Assembly (NCBI GenBank): GCA_020720045.1
Contig: DYPH01000022.1
Span: forward strand, 1-34,356
Source: Sorangium cellulosum
Lineage (GTDB): Bacteria > Myxococcota_A > Polyangia > Polyangiales > Polyangiaceae
Direction: 5' to 3'
DNA length: 34,356 nt
The position numbers and the translations under genes are program-made. The notes below the pieces were generated by a model. That model saw nothing but the letters and a program-made list of their open reading frames with translations. It was not told where the DNA came from and made no database searches. Shown piece by piece: positions 9,501-16,221 of this stretch (positions within the stretch are counted from its first letter, which is position 1; each line of letters opens with the position of its first letter).

Positions 9501-11419
9501 ATGTCGCGGATAGCCCCATAGAAGTAAGCATTTACCTCCATAGGCTCCCCACCCGAGTGCCATTGAAAATGGTTCGAATAGGTCCCCTTCGGCCGGTGAG
9601 CGATGAGCAGGTCGCTCCGGCCTGTCGCAGGGGCGGTGACGTAAAGCACCTGCTGAACGTCCCCGATGTTCGCCGGCAAATCGTAGCGCACGACCGTCTC
9701 CGCATCGACGAAGACGACAACGCGCGCACCCGCGACCAACGCCGGATAGGACGCAGAGCCGAGGAGCTTCGCACCGGCGATCCCCGTCCTCAACCCCTTC
9801 AGTTCTTTTTCGAAAACGGGCCAGGTCCACTCGTCGAAGAGCCCCCCTCGCAGCGTCGCCGCCAGCGTTTCCGGCCCGCTGACCGCGGTAAGCGCTTCCC
9901 GGATCGCACGCGTCGTCGCGATCGTACGCTCCGGCGACGTCACCCCGGTTGACGTCTTCTGAACGAAGTTCTGTAGGGTATCCTTCGCGCCGAGGAGCCC
10001 GGGAACGGCGACCCCTTTGGCGATCCTGAGCAAGTAGTCTTCACGGGCGCGAATCAAACAGGGCTTTCCAAGGACACACTTTTCGAAGGGCTCTTTTCCA
10101 ATCCCCGCTTCGAGGGTCGTCGCCAGGGCGGAGGCCCATCGTGAATCGGCGAAAATATGCACGGGATCGCGCAGAATACCGGACGGCTCAAAGCGCGCTT
10201 CCGGGGCCGGCTCGACGGCGAGTCCGAGAGCGAGCGCCGCCTCAACGGCGTCCATCAGGTAGCCGCGACCGGCGTGACTGCCGGCGTGCCAGTAGGTCCA
10301 CGCGTCGATGGGGACCGCCCCACCGCTTTGCGTGAGCAGCGGCGCCGACGCTTCGATGAGTGCAAAGTAAGAGGCGGGGAGCGGCACCGATTGCCGGCCG
10401 CGCAAGGCGCCGACAAAGCGGTTCAAACGCCCAAACCAGTCGTGGATCGGGCCACTGCGCGCAACGCGCTTCGGCGCATCAAGGGCGACGAGGAAGTCGA
10501 GCCAACCGAAAATCCCCGATTGAAGCGCCTTGCCGTCAAAGGCGGGAAACAACCCGACAATGCGGTCGCGAATCGCCTCAAGGAGCGGCGATGGGGAGGC
10601 CGTCGAAGCGGAGAGCACCGGGCGATAGGCCTCCCAAAAGTCGGCGGGGGCGCGACGGAGCGACGGGGCGTCGGCGATCGCCTGGAGAAACTCGAGATCG
10701 GCGTCGATGGGGTCGCGCTTGGCGACTTTCGCAAGCTTTCTGAGCTCTTTCGCGAGCCCCGTCATCGGCGGGACCCCGCCCCGAATCCGCGCGACGTGCA
10801 GTTCTCGGTAGCGCCGCTCGCCGGCCGGCGCCCCGAAGGCGGCCATGAGATCGTCCGCATACCCGCCGAACGACTTCGCCGGGACCGCCCCCGCAAGCGA
10901 GAATTCTAGATAGGCCTCTGCGCGCCGATCCTCATCGACAGAAAGCCCAAAGGTGCGCTCGCTTGCGCGCGCCTTCTCGAAGCAGACCGAAGCCATTCCC
11001 GTCGACTCTTCTGCGACGAAGGCACGGCCAGCCTCTTCCCAAAAGGAAGGCAGGAACATGGGCGCTTTCGCCTCGAGCTCCTTCGCAAGAGCGACGAAGG
11101 CGTCTTTCGCGTGGCCCGGCTTCGTCCGAATGCGCGTCGCCGCTCGCCGAAAATCACGCATGATATCCAAGGCAAAGCGCGCATCCTTCGGATGATGCAC
11201 GAGCGCCCACGCGGGGAAGCCGAGGGCACGCGGAGCAGTCGTCCCGACGGTCTTCGCCGGGGACGCCTCCGCAAACCCAAGCACCCCCATCTCGACGTCG
11301 GTCGCGCCGTGGAGCGCCTCGTCGAGGAGGCGAATGACCGTCCGCCCGGGTAGCGCAGGGTGCGTGTAGGATGCAGCGATGAGCGGGCGCGTGGTGCCCG
11401 GGGATGCTTCGGCGGCCAT
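6599..11419 (-). CDS. Giant protein of unknown function, paralogue of the operon giant (1606 aa)
   Basis: Function unknown. The N-terminal block contains ALGFPAWALVHHPKDARFAL, then RDFRRAATRIRTKPGHAKDA and FLPSFWEEAGRAF. The C-terminus contains GREHFLPGPWDAKWGPMETW and ends DLPRFEEAVREKKKR. Both ends match the 1636-residue product at 22834-27744 almost line for line, so these are paralogues. Related giant proteins occur next to MoxR/VWA/SWIM genes in actinobacteria and myxobacteria, sometimes loosely annotated as DNA-binding (from memory). No signal peptide, membrane span or known catalytic motif is visible; it looks cytoplasmic and largely alpha-helical, with an Ala/Thr-rich linker near residues 840-890. 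This copy stands away from the ATPase operon. The ATG at 11419 has no clear Shine-Dalgarno, and a hairpin lies directly before it. Confidence 0.85.
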   Translation of the reverse strand: MAAEASPGTTRPLIAASYTHPALPGRTVIRLLDEALHGATDVEMGVLGFAEASPAKTVGTTAPRALGFPAWALVHHPKDARFALDIMRDFRRAATRIRTKPGHAKDAFVALAKELEAKAPMFLPSFWEEAGRAFVAEESTGMASVCFEKARASERTFGLSVDEDRRAEAYLEFSLAGAVPAKSFGGYADDLMAAFGAPAGERRYRELHVARIRGGVPPMTGLAKELRKLAKVAKRDPIDADLEFLQAIADAPSLRRAPADFWEAYRPVLSASTASPSPLLEAIRDRIVGLFPAFDGKALQSGIFGWLDFLVALDAPKRVARSGPIHDWFGRLNRFVGALRGRQSVPLPASYFALIEASAPLLTQSGGAVPIDAWTYWHAGSHAGRGYLMDAVEAALALGLAVEPAPEARFEPSGILRDPVHIFADSRWASALATTLEAGIGKEPFEKCVLGKPCLIRAREDYLLRIAKGVAVPGLLGAKDTLQNFVQKTSTGVTSPERTIATTRAIREALTAVSGPETLAATLRGGLFDEWTWPVFEKELKGLRTGIAGAKLLGSASYPALVAGARVVVFVDAETVVRYDLPANIGDVQQVLYVTAPATGRSDLLIAHRPKGTYSNHFQWHSGGEPMEVNAYFYGAIRDIVTPLGTSFGGPILAPGERFEKWEIHAQTISNGREHWLVSAGERLGCFPVDNALKKLGGRTEWPACFAAFAEVSDGASVAALSLTPARPGSEHSPVAGGANGVGGMLRRKQVAGGGTFDYQRADGARFRGDFDFQALVDIPFGPTVPFRAAAANYQSDERFTILNGSGVSVSAVGSGVTPSAGFLRLPRASSLQNLRVRDAATSRALRATTTATATTLLAAAAADRAASAAPGAPKGVPPSAAATERAIQEAFPGIDPVLVGAIASQVFGAHELVQRIDALCNPPRSEASAGEATTGTTAVALRDGAVAEAMHLGRSLVARSDGGDVRTGYGLAAAALAGPLVPEVLPIPSHFAWETIVEGLPQAVAFFLARPFPGTGESPRDALRAFATALRDTPLAGDFVRVAVQASITTAWVTACPKGQLAYVISSDKIKGWESLSPRNVLVRLGAGNATTAGLRAVTLFLRATLEEGVVPPADATGSVERVVVTAKTALLDAAIARSEPVPVPTGKAGVAVLAALVAGTTLEVADVRLLLAGLPNFGTWTSDFLGEKIRKAVDLKMADAKVSKERWKRYSARPEFLSFLAACLPAPEAFGDDAAHLAAAEATIRQRYSASIAVPDATVALVTKRLAWKGDVRVVLTDFATGASRVGNFSEDSVLGTTPEKPVFPAPETLASFAKVLVLLANEGAEEDPVRRGLPGTFRRLVAALRDPRLVVALPMVYLSETAAKEQYLATFGGAPVTFRNAAGNEQTGREVDGLLVTEERWGVSRCFRPARLDGPLRDKVAAAIGAESAYGTDAARAALFLTSSEVTGLVEGIVSSSPTIHVDPRVSAPDVVAAARRKFPHFSEESVVVYLVLLAAATPTRKGLEALVGGAAAFEAAAAPLVADGLLVTGTREKAGREHFLPGPWDAKWGPMETWKAQLYDRTFFALALPLEPMGVLYKKAWERVDAGDLPRFEEAVREKKKR

Positions 11420-11421
11420 GG

Positions 11422-11441
11422 CCGACGGTTATACCGGTCGG
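11422..11441 (-). other. Hairpin between lipoprotein stop and giant-gene start
   Basis: CCGACGGT (11422-11429) can pair with ACCGGTCGG (11433-11441) around a TAT loop, with one bulged G. It fills most of the 27-base gap between the lipoprotein gene and the giant gene, and on the minus strand ends two bases before the ATG. With no T-run it is unlikely to be a simple terminator; it could limit ribosome access. Confidence 0.4.
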
Positions 11442-11446
11442 TCTGT

Positions 11447-12124
11447 CTACTTGCAGGCGGGAAGCGCGTTCAAATAGACATCCGCGGCGCAGCCTCCGAA
11501 CGCCTTTGCGCAGGTCGTCCCCGCCGGGGTGGCCTTGTTGGTGCAGGTGCTCTTGATTTCGTTAACGATTGCGTCAGAAAGCTCCCAGACGGCAACGTAA
11601 GCGTCGGTGACCGCATTCGGCCCTGCGCCGGCGTCATAGCTGTAGAGTGCACGCACGCACGTATCGATGCCGTTCGGCGAGCAGGTCTGGCAGTAGGCGG
11701 TTGCGAGCGCCTTTTGGGCGTCGGTGAGGTCTGCCTCGGCGTACTTGGCGTAGCGGCAGCCGGAGCGCGCCGTCCCGTCGCAACTTGCAGCGACGCAGGC
11801 GGTATCGGCCTTTTCAAACGCGTAGCTGTTGGTCGCCGCCTGCTTGGGGCACCACGTCGCGAAGTCGATGCCACACTCGCGTTCTTTGTCGCAAGCGTCC
11901 TGTCTCGTCCCGAGGGCCGCACACCACGCCTCGGGATTTCGGGCGGGACCGGCATCTTTTCCAGCATCACCACCGTCCCGAGCCGCATCGGTCTTTGCGT
12001 CGACGCCCGCGTCTGCGACCGGGAGGTCGACCTCTTCGGAGGCACAACCGGCGATCGTCGATGCGACGGCAAACGACGTTGCACCCATCAGTGCGACCGC
12101 AGAAAACAGGCGACGGGAAAGCAT
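11447..12124 (-). CDS. Cys-rich secreted lipoprotein of unknown function
   Basis: A 225-residue predicted lipoprotein: basic n-region MLSRR, hydrophobic stretch, and lipobox IAGC with Cys27 as the acylated residue. It is followed by an Asp/Ala/Gly-rich linker (about 30-60), as often seen in Polyangiales surface lipoproteins. The mature domain has many cysteines in spaced pairs (for example CAALGTRQDACDKERECG, CVAASCDGTARSGC, CQTCSPNGIDTC), implying a disulfide-stabilised extracytoplasmic fold. No enzyme motif is recognised. It lies 27 bases upstream of the 1606-residue gene on the same strand, and is divergent from the small membrane protein gene. Confidence 0.8.
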   Translation of the reverse strand: MLSRRLFSAVALMGATSFAVASTIAGCASEEVDLPVADAGVDAKTDAARDGGDAGKDAGPARNPEAWCAALGTRQDACDKERECGIDFATWCPKQAATNSYAFEKADTACVAASCDGTARSGCRYAKYAEADLTDAQKALATAYCQTCSPNGIDTCVRALYSYDAGAGPNAVTDAYVAVWELSDAIVNEIKSTCTNKATPAGTTCAKAFGGCAADVYLNALPACK

Positions 12125-12159
12125 TGGGCCGCCTTACTCGATCCCGAGAGGGGGTCCCA

Positions 12160-12173
12160 CCCGCAATTGCGGG
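12160..12173. promoter_or_regulatory. 14-bp perfect palindrome in a divergent promoter region
   Basis: CCCGCAATTGCGGG is a perfect 14-base palindrome. It lies 35 bases before the lipoprotein start and 71 bases before the membrane-protein start, inside the 120-bp divergent gap 12125-12244. The position suits an operator for a dimeric regulator of one or both genes. No matching regulator gene is adjacent and no clear -35/-10 pair was found. Confidence 0.35.
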
Positions 12174-12244
12174 CGAGCGCGATCTCAGCGGCACCCGCGG
12201 GCGGTCCTTGTCGTGCTCGCCGAACGACACTAGGTCGGCCGACT

Positions 12245-12676
12245 ATGACCGGTTCCAGCGATGCAGTGGTGCTCAGGGCCCCCAAAAAGCGGCGCACGGG
12301 CGGCGAAGAACTCGCCTGCGACCCGGCGACGCTCGCCAAGTGGCGAGCCGAGGTGCTGCGCCTTCGGGGCGTGGTTTCCGATCACAAAAATGAAGCCAAG
12401 AACATGATTTGGTTCTTGAAAATTGGTGGTGCGCTGGCGATTCCGAGCGTCTTTTACCACCTGGCAATGCCGTTCGCGGTCTTTGGGTTTGCGCTGATTG
12501 GCTTCCTCACCGGCCACTACTTCGTCCGCGGCCACCTCGCCGAGCGCGAAGAGAACCTCGCCTCCGCCGAGAGCGAGCTTCGGCGCCGCCGCGGACTCGC
12601 CGGCCTGCCCGAGGAGGACGAAACGCTGCAGGAACCGCAGGCTGTCGCGCAAGAGTCGGCCGAGGAAAACCGCTGA
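12245..12676 (+). CDS. Small two-span membrane protein of unknown function
   Basis: A 143-residue protein: cytoplasmic-looking basic N-terminus, a helical segment (27-52), a membrane hairpin (about 54-72 and 74-93, with a short turn between), and a charged C-terminal helix likely to form a coiled coil (96-118), ending in an acidic tail. I do not recognise the family. The ATG at 12245 is chosen because it lies at the end of the divergent gap; the open frame runs much further upstream, but that part is antisense to the lipoprotein gene. gpmI follows 23 bases after the stop and may be co-transcribed. Confidence 0.6.
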   Translation: MTGSSDAVVLRAPKKRRTGGEELACDPATLAKWRAEVLRLRGVVSDHKNEAKNMIWFLKIGGALAIPSVFYHLAMPFAVFGFALIGFLTGHYFVRGHLAEREENLASAESELRRRRGLAGLPEEDETLQEPQAVAQESAEENR

Positions 12677-12699
12677 GTTTCGTGGTAAACGCGACCGCC

Positions 12700-14337
12700 A
12701 TGGCGCTCTCGCTCGCAAAGCATTCTTCTCTCTCCGCGCTGCGCGGTCCCGTTGTTGTCGTTGTGATGGACGGCGTCGGCCTCGGTCGCGAAGACGCCGG
12801 AAATGCTGTGTATCTTGCACGCACTCCCACGCTGGACCGCCTCCGTCGCGGCCCGTCGATGGCGCTTCGAGCCCATGGGACGGCGGTCGGCCTCCCGAGC
12901 GACGACGACATGGGCAACAGCGAAGTGGGCCACAACGCCTTGGGGGCCGGTCGTGTGTTTGATCAGGGGGCGAAGCTCGTAAACGCCGCCCTCAAGAGCG
13001 GCTCGCTCTTCGCCGGCGACGCCTGGACAAAAGCGGTCACCCAGGCGCGCCGCGGCGGCACCCTCCACCTGCTTGGGCTCCTCTCCGACGGTAACGTCCA
13101 TGCCCACCAGGAACACCTCTTCGCGCTTCTTCGGCGCGCCGCCGATGAAGGGGTGCAGCATGCACGCATCCACGCCCTCCTCGACGGACGCGACGTCCCG
13201 GAGACGTCGGCACTTGTGTACGTCGACGCGCTGGAAGCGGTTCTCGACGAGCTGCGCGCCCGCGGCTTCGACTACCGGGTCGCCTCCGGGGGCGGTCGCA
13301 TGACGACCACCATGGACCGCTACGAAGCCGACTGGAGCATGGTCGAGCGGGGCTGGAAGGTACACGTTCGCGCGGAAGGGCGGGCGTTCCCTTCCCTCCG
13401 TGAAGCCGTCGAAACCTTGCGCAAAGAGTCACCGGGAATTGGTGATCAAAATTTGCCAAGTTTCGTCATTGAGGGGGCCTGCCCGATGGCCGACGGCGAC
13501 GCCGTTTTGCTCTGGAATTTCCGAGGAGACCGCGCCATCGAGATCTCCCGCGCCTTCGAAGATCGCGACAACTTCAAAGGGTTTGAACGGGGAACCGTTC
13601 CCGACGTGTTCTTTGCCGGAATGATGCAATACGACGGCGATCTCAAACTCCCAACGAACTTCCTCGTTGCCCCGCCCGAGATCGATCGAACGCTCGCCGA
13701 GTACCTCTCGGCCGCCGGCGTCCACCAACTCGCGATTTCGGAGACACAGAAGTTTGGCCACGTGACGTTCTTCTGGAACGGCAACCGTTCTCAACCGCAT
13801 CCCGGTGAGACGTGGGTCGAAATTCCGAGCGATCTTCGACCCTTCGAGGAGCGCCCGTGGATGAAGGCGGCCGAGATCACCGATCGGCTCATCGATGAAT
13901 TGCGCAGCGGAAGGTACCGCCACGCGCGCGTCAACTATGCGAATGGCGACATGGTCGGCCACACCGGCGCCCACGACGCCACCGTCCTCGCAGTCGAGGC
14001 GGTCGATCTCGAGCTCGGACGGCTCCTTCCGGTGATCGATGCCCTCGGCGGCGCCCTCCTCGTGACCGCCGACCACGGAAACGCTGACGAAATGTACGAA
14101 TGGGACAAGAAGGCGAAAGCGTTCTCCTGCGGTCCCGACGGCTCGCCGCGCCCGAAGACGAGCCACACGCTTAACCTTGTGCCGCTCCATCTGTACGCCC
14201 CCGAACGGCCAGACCTGACGCTGGACTCCGCCACCGGCCGCGAAGGAGCACCGGCAGTCCTCGGAAATATTGCCGCGACCGTCCTCGCCCTACTCGGCTA
14301 TGCGGCGCCCGAGGGGTACCTCCCGTCGCTTGTGTAG
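12700..14337 (+). CDS. gpmI: 2,3-bisphosphoglycerate-independent phosphoglycerate mutase
   Basis: Interconverts 3- and 2-phosphoglycerate in glycolysis and gluconeogenesis through a phosphoserine intermediate with Mn2+ or other divalent ions. Family signatures are intact: metal-binding Asp24 in VVMDGVGLG, nucleophile Ser74 in MGNSEVGHNALGAGR, the substrate-domain HAHQEHLFALL and HALLDGRDVP, NYANGDMVGHTGAHDA, and the second metal cluster TADHGNADEM followed by KTSHTLNLVPLHLY. At 545 residues it is near the upper end of the family; the extra length sits mainly near the C-terminal metal cluster (about 466-482), as in the longer plant-like forms. The ATG at 12700 is preferred; an in-frame GTG at 12682 is possible. 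No obvious Shine-Dalgarno. A hairpin follows the stop. Confidence 0.95.
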   Translation: MALSLAKHSSLSALRGPVVVVVMDGVGLGREDAGNAVYLARTPTLDRLRRGPSMALRAHGTAVGLPSDDDMGNSEVGHNALGAGRVFDQGAKLVNAALKSGSLFAGDAWTKAVTQARRGGTLHLLGLLSDGNVHAHQEHLFALLRRAADEGVQHARIHALLDGRDVPETSALVYVDALEAVLDELRARGFDYRVASGGGRMTTTMDRYEADWSMVERGWKVHVRAEGRAFPSLREAVETLRKESPGIGDQNLPSFVIEGACPMADGDAVLLWNFRGDRAIEISRAFEDRDNFKGFERGTVPDVFFAGMMQYDGDLKLPTNFLVAPPEIDRTLAEYLSAAGVHQLAISETQKFGHVTFFWNGNRSQPHPGETWVEIPSDLRPFEERPWMKAAEITDRLIDELRSGRYRHARVNYANGDMVGHTGAHDATVLAVEAVDLELGRLLPVIDALGGALLVTADHGNADEMYEWDKKAKAFSCGPDGSPRPKTSHTLNLVPLHLYAPERPDLTLDSATGREGAPAVLGNIAATVLALLGYAAPEGYLPSLV

Positions 14338-14344
14338 CCACGTT

Positions 14345-14376
14345 CCCCTTTTCGGAACGCGTCGTTCCGTTAGGGG
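14345..14376 (+). terminator. Stem-loop after gpmI
   Basis: CCCCT plus CGGAACG (14345-14359) pairs with CGTTCCG plus AGGGG (14363-14376) around a 3-base CGT loop, with a small internal loop. It begins 7 bases after the gpmI stop, where a terminator would be expected, but it is followed by CGTTTGCC rather than a T-run. It may be a weak terminator or a 3'-end stabiliser. Confidence 0.45.
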
Positions 14377-14416
14377 CGTTTGCCTATCGCGGGCCATTCC
14401 GCGAACGTGCCGCGCC

Positions 14417-15019
14417 ATGAACGCCCCCCTCAAGCTCTACTTCTCCCCTGGCGCCTGCTCGCTCGCGCTCCTCGAAGCGGGCCTCGAGTTTACGACGGAA
14501 AAGGTCGATCTCGCCGCCAAGAAGACCGAGGCCGGCACCGACTTTAACACCATTAATCCGAAGGGTTACGTCCCTGCCCTCGCAATCGGCGACGACATCC
14601 TCACCGAGGTGACCGCGGTGATGCAGTTCATCGCCGACCAGGCGCCGACCAAGAACCTCGCGGCGGCCGCCGGCTCCGTGGACCGTTACCGGCTCCAGGA
14701 GTGGCTTGGCTTCATCAACTCGGAAGTGCACAAGCCGCTCGGCGGCCTCTTCGGAAAGCCCTCGGAAGAGCTCCGAAATTCGACGGTCGAGCGCGTCTTG
14801 AAGCGGGTCGCCTACATTGACGGCAAGCTCGCTGGCCGCGACTTTCTCGTCGGCGACGCGTTTACCGTCGTCGACGGCTACCTCTTCACGGTGCTTGGCT
14901 GGACGAAGTTCGTCGGCGTCGACATCTCCGCGTACCCGAACGTCGGCGCGTTCCTCGGCCGCGTCGCAGGCCGCGCCGCCGTCCAAGCGGCGCTCAAGGC
15001 GGAAGGCCTTCTCTCCTGA
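14417..15019 (+). CDS. Glutathione S-transferase, beta-class-like, with a shortened first helix
   Basis: A 200-residue cytoplasmic GST that conjugates or reduces with glutathione. Beta-class landmarks are clear: YFSPGACSLA with Cys14, NPKGYVPAL with the cis-Pro, the DILTEVTAVMQFIAD glutathione-binding turn, RYRLQEWLGFINSEVHK with His105, and DAFTVVDGYLFTVLGW in the C-terminal domain. Against E. coli GstA the N-terminus reads GACSLA directly followed by LLEAGLEF; about four residues (SHIT in GstA) that start helix 1 are absent, with the reading frame kept. The joint is at 14467/14468. Whether the protein still binds glutathione is uncertain. The start is chosen because MNAPLKLYFSPG matches the family N-terminus. 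The MOT1-type transporter gene follows 32 bases downstream. Confidence 0.88.
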   Translation: MNAPLKLYFSPGACSLALLEAGLEFTTEKVDLAAKKTEAGTDFNTINPKGYVPALAIGDDILTEVTAVMQFIADQAPTKNLAAAAGSVDRYRLQEWLGFINSEVHKPLGGLFGKPSEELRNSTVERVLKRVAYIDGKLAGRDFLVGDAFTVVDGYLFTVLGWTKFVGVDISAYPNVGAFLGRVAGRAAVQAALKAEGLLS

Positions 15020-15051
15020 CCGTTTACGGTAAGTTGCGGTAGATCGGCCCC

Positions 15052-16221
15052 GTGAGGACCGACCGCATTCGCTTTGATCGGCAGGAGCTCGCCGGCGCCT
15101 TCGGCGACATCGGCACCGACCTTCCGCTCCTCCTCGCGCTCGTAGGGACCTGCCACTTGGACCCTACGAGCGTTCTCGTTTGTTTCGGCCTTGCCCAAAT
15201 CGCCACCGGAATTCGCTACGGCCTGCCGATGCCGGTCCAGCCGCTCAAGGCGATGGCCGCTGTAATGCTTGCGAAAAAGCTTGGTACGGGGGTGCTTACC
15301 GCCGGCGGTGTCGTCGTCGGCGCGGCGATGGCGATCCTCGTCGCGACGGGCGCCCTCCAGCACCTCGCGCGCGCGGTCCCGAAACCGGTCGTGCGAGGGA
15401 TTCAGCTCGGCCTCGCCATCACCCTCGCCACCCTGGCGCTCAAGGAGTACGCCGCCGCCGACGGGCTGCGCGGCTACGTGATCGTCGCAGTCGGCTTCTG
15501 CGTGCTCTTTCTCGCGCGAAATCGGAAACTTCCGGTGCCTGCGCCGCTGATCGTGATGGCGGGGGGCGTCGCCTACGGGCTGTTGACAAAGGCCGACCCG
15601 AGCCACTGGAAAGGGGCATTTGGGTTCCATCTTCCCCATTTGATCGTCCCGAAATCCCACGATTGGATCGATGGCGCGTTGCTGCTTGCCCTCCCGCAAA
15701 TTCCCCTCTCGCTGGGGAACTCGGTCATTGCCACGAGTGACACGACCAAGGCGCTCTTCCCCGAGCGCCCGGTCGCGGTGCGGTCGATCGGCGTCACCTT
15801 CGCCGCCATGAACCTCATCGCCCCGTGGTTCGGCGGCTTCCCGACCTGCCACGGCTGCGGCGGCCTTGTTGGCTTTTACGGCTTCGGTGCGCGGACGGGC
15901 GGCGCCGCTATCCTCTACGGGGCCGCCTACCTTGCCGCCGGTCTTTTTGCAGGGCCCGCCTTCGCCGATCTCGCGCTCGTCTTTCCGCTGCCGATCCTCG
16001 GCGTCGTGCTTTTTGTGGAGGCGCTCGGCCTGGCCACCCTCGCCGCCGACGGGGGCGCGCCGGACGCGGGGATCGCCCCGTGGACGATTGCGGTCGTCGC
16101 GGCGGCGGTCGTCGCCCTCCCCTACGGCTACGTGGTTGGCCTTCTCGCAGGGACGCTGTTCCACGTCGCCGCCGAACGGGGCTGGATTCGCGTCGCCGCG
16201 AACAATCCGGAAACGCGCTAA
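15052..16221 (+). CDS. MOT1-family molybdate/sulfate transporter-like membrane protein
   Basis: A 389-residue inner-membrane protein with about ten hydrophobic spans. Diagnostic stretches are ELAGAFGDIGTDLPLLLAL (12-30), PVQPLKAMAA (61-70) and LPQIPLSLGNSVIAT, characteristic of the MOT1 branch of the SulP-related transporters, which carry molybdate at high affinity in plants and algae. Bacterial members are usually assigned by similarity only, so molybdate is likely but sulfate or tungstate cannot be excluded. The start is GTG at 15052, 32 bases after the GST stop. Its TAA stop (16219-16221) interlocks with the TAG stop of the convergent SWIM gene (16218-16220). Confidence 0.82.
   Translation: MRTDRIRFDRQELAGAFGDIGTDLPLLLALVGTCHLDPTSVLVCFGLAQIATGIRYGLPMPVQPLKAMAAVMLAKKLGTGVLTAGGVVVGAAMAILVATGALQHLARAVPKPVVRGIQLGLAITLATLALKEYAAADGLRGYVIVAVGFCVLFLARNRKLPVPAPLIVMAGGVAYGLLTKADPSHWKGAFGFHLPHLIVPKSHDWIDGALLLALPQIPLSLGNSVIATSDTTKALFPERPVAVRSIGVTFAAMNLIAPWFGGFPTCHGCGGLVGFYGFGARTGGAAILYGAAYLAAGLFAGPAFADLALVFPLPILGVVLFVEALGLATLAADGGAPDAGIAPWTIAVVAAAVVALPYGYVVGLLAGTLFHVAAERGWIRVAANNPETR

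Noticed and set aside
8687-9952. 421-codon plus-strand open frame
   Set aside because: Antisense to the orphan giant gene, with no family resemblance; the minus-strand frame is supported by its paralogue.
11360-12244. N-terminal extension of the small membrane protein frame
   Set aside because: It runs antisense through the lipoprotein gene, whose signal peptide, lipobox and cysteine pattern are convincing.
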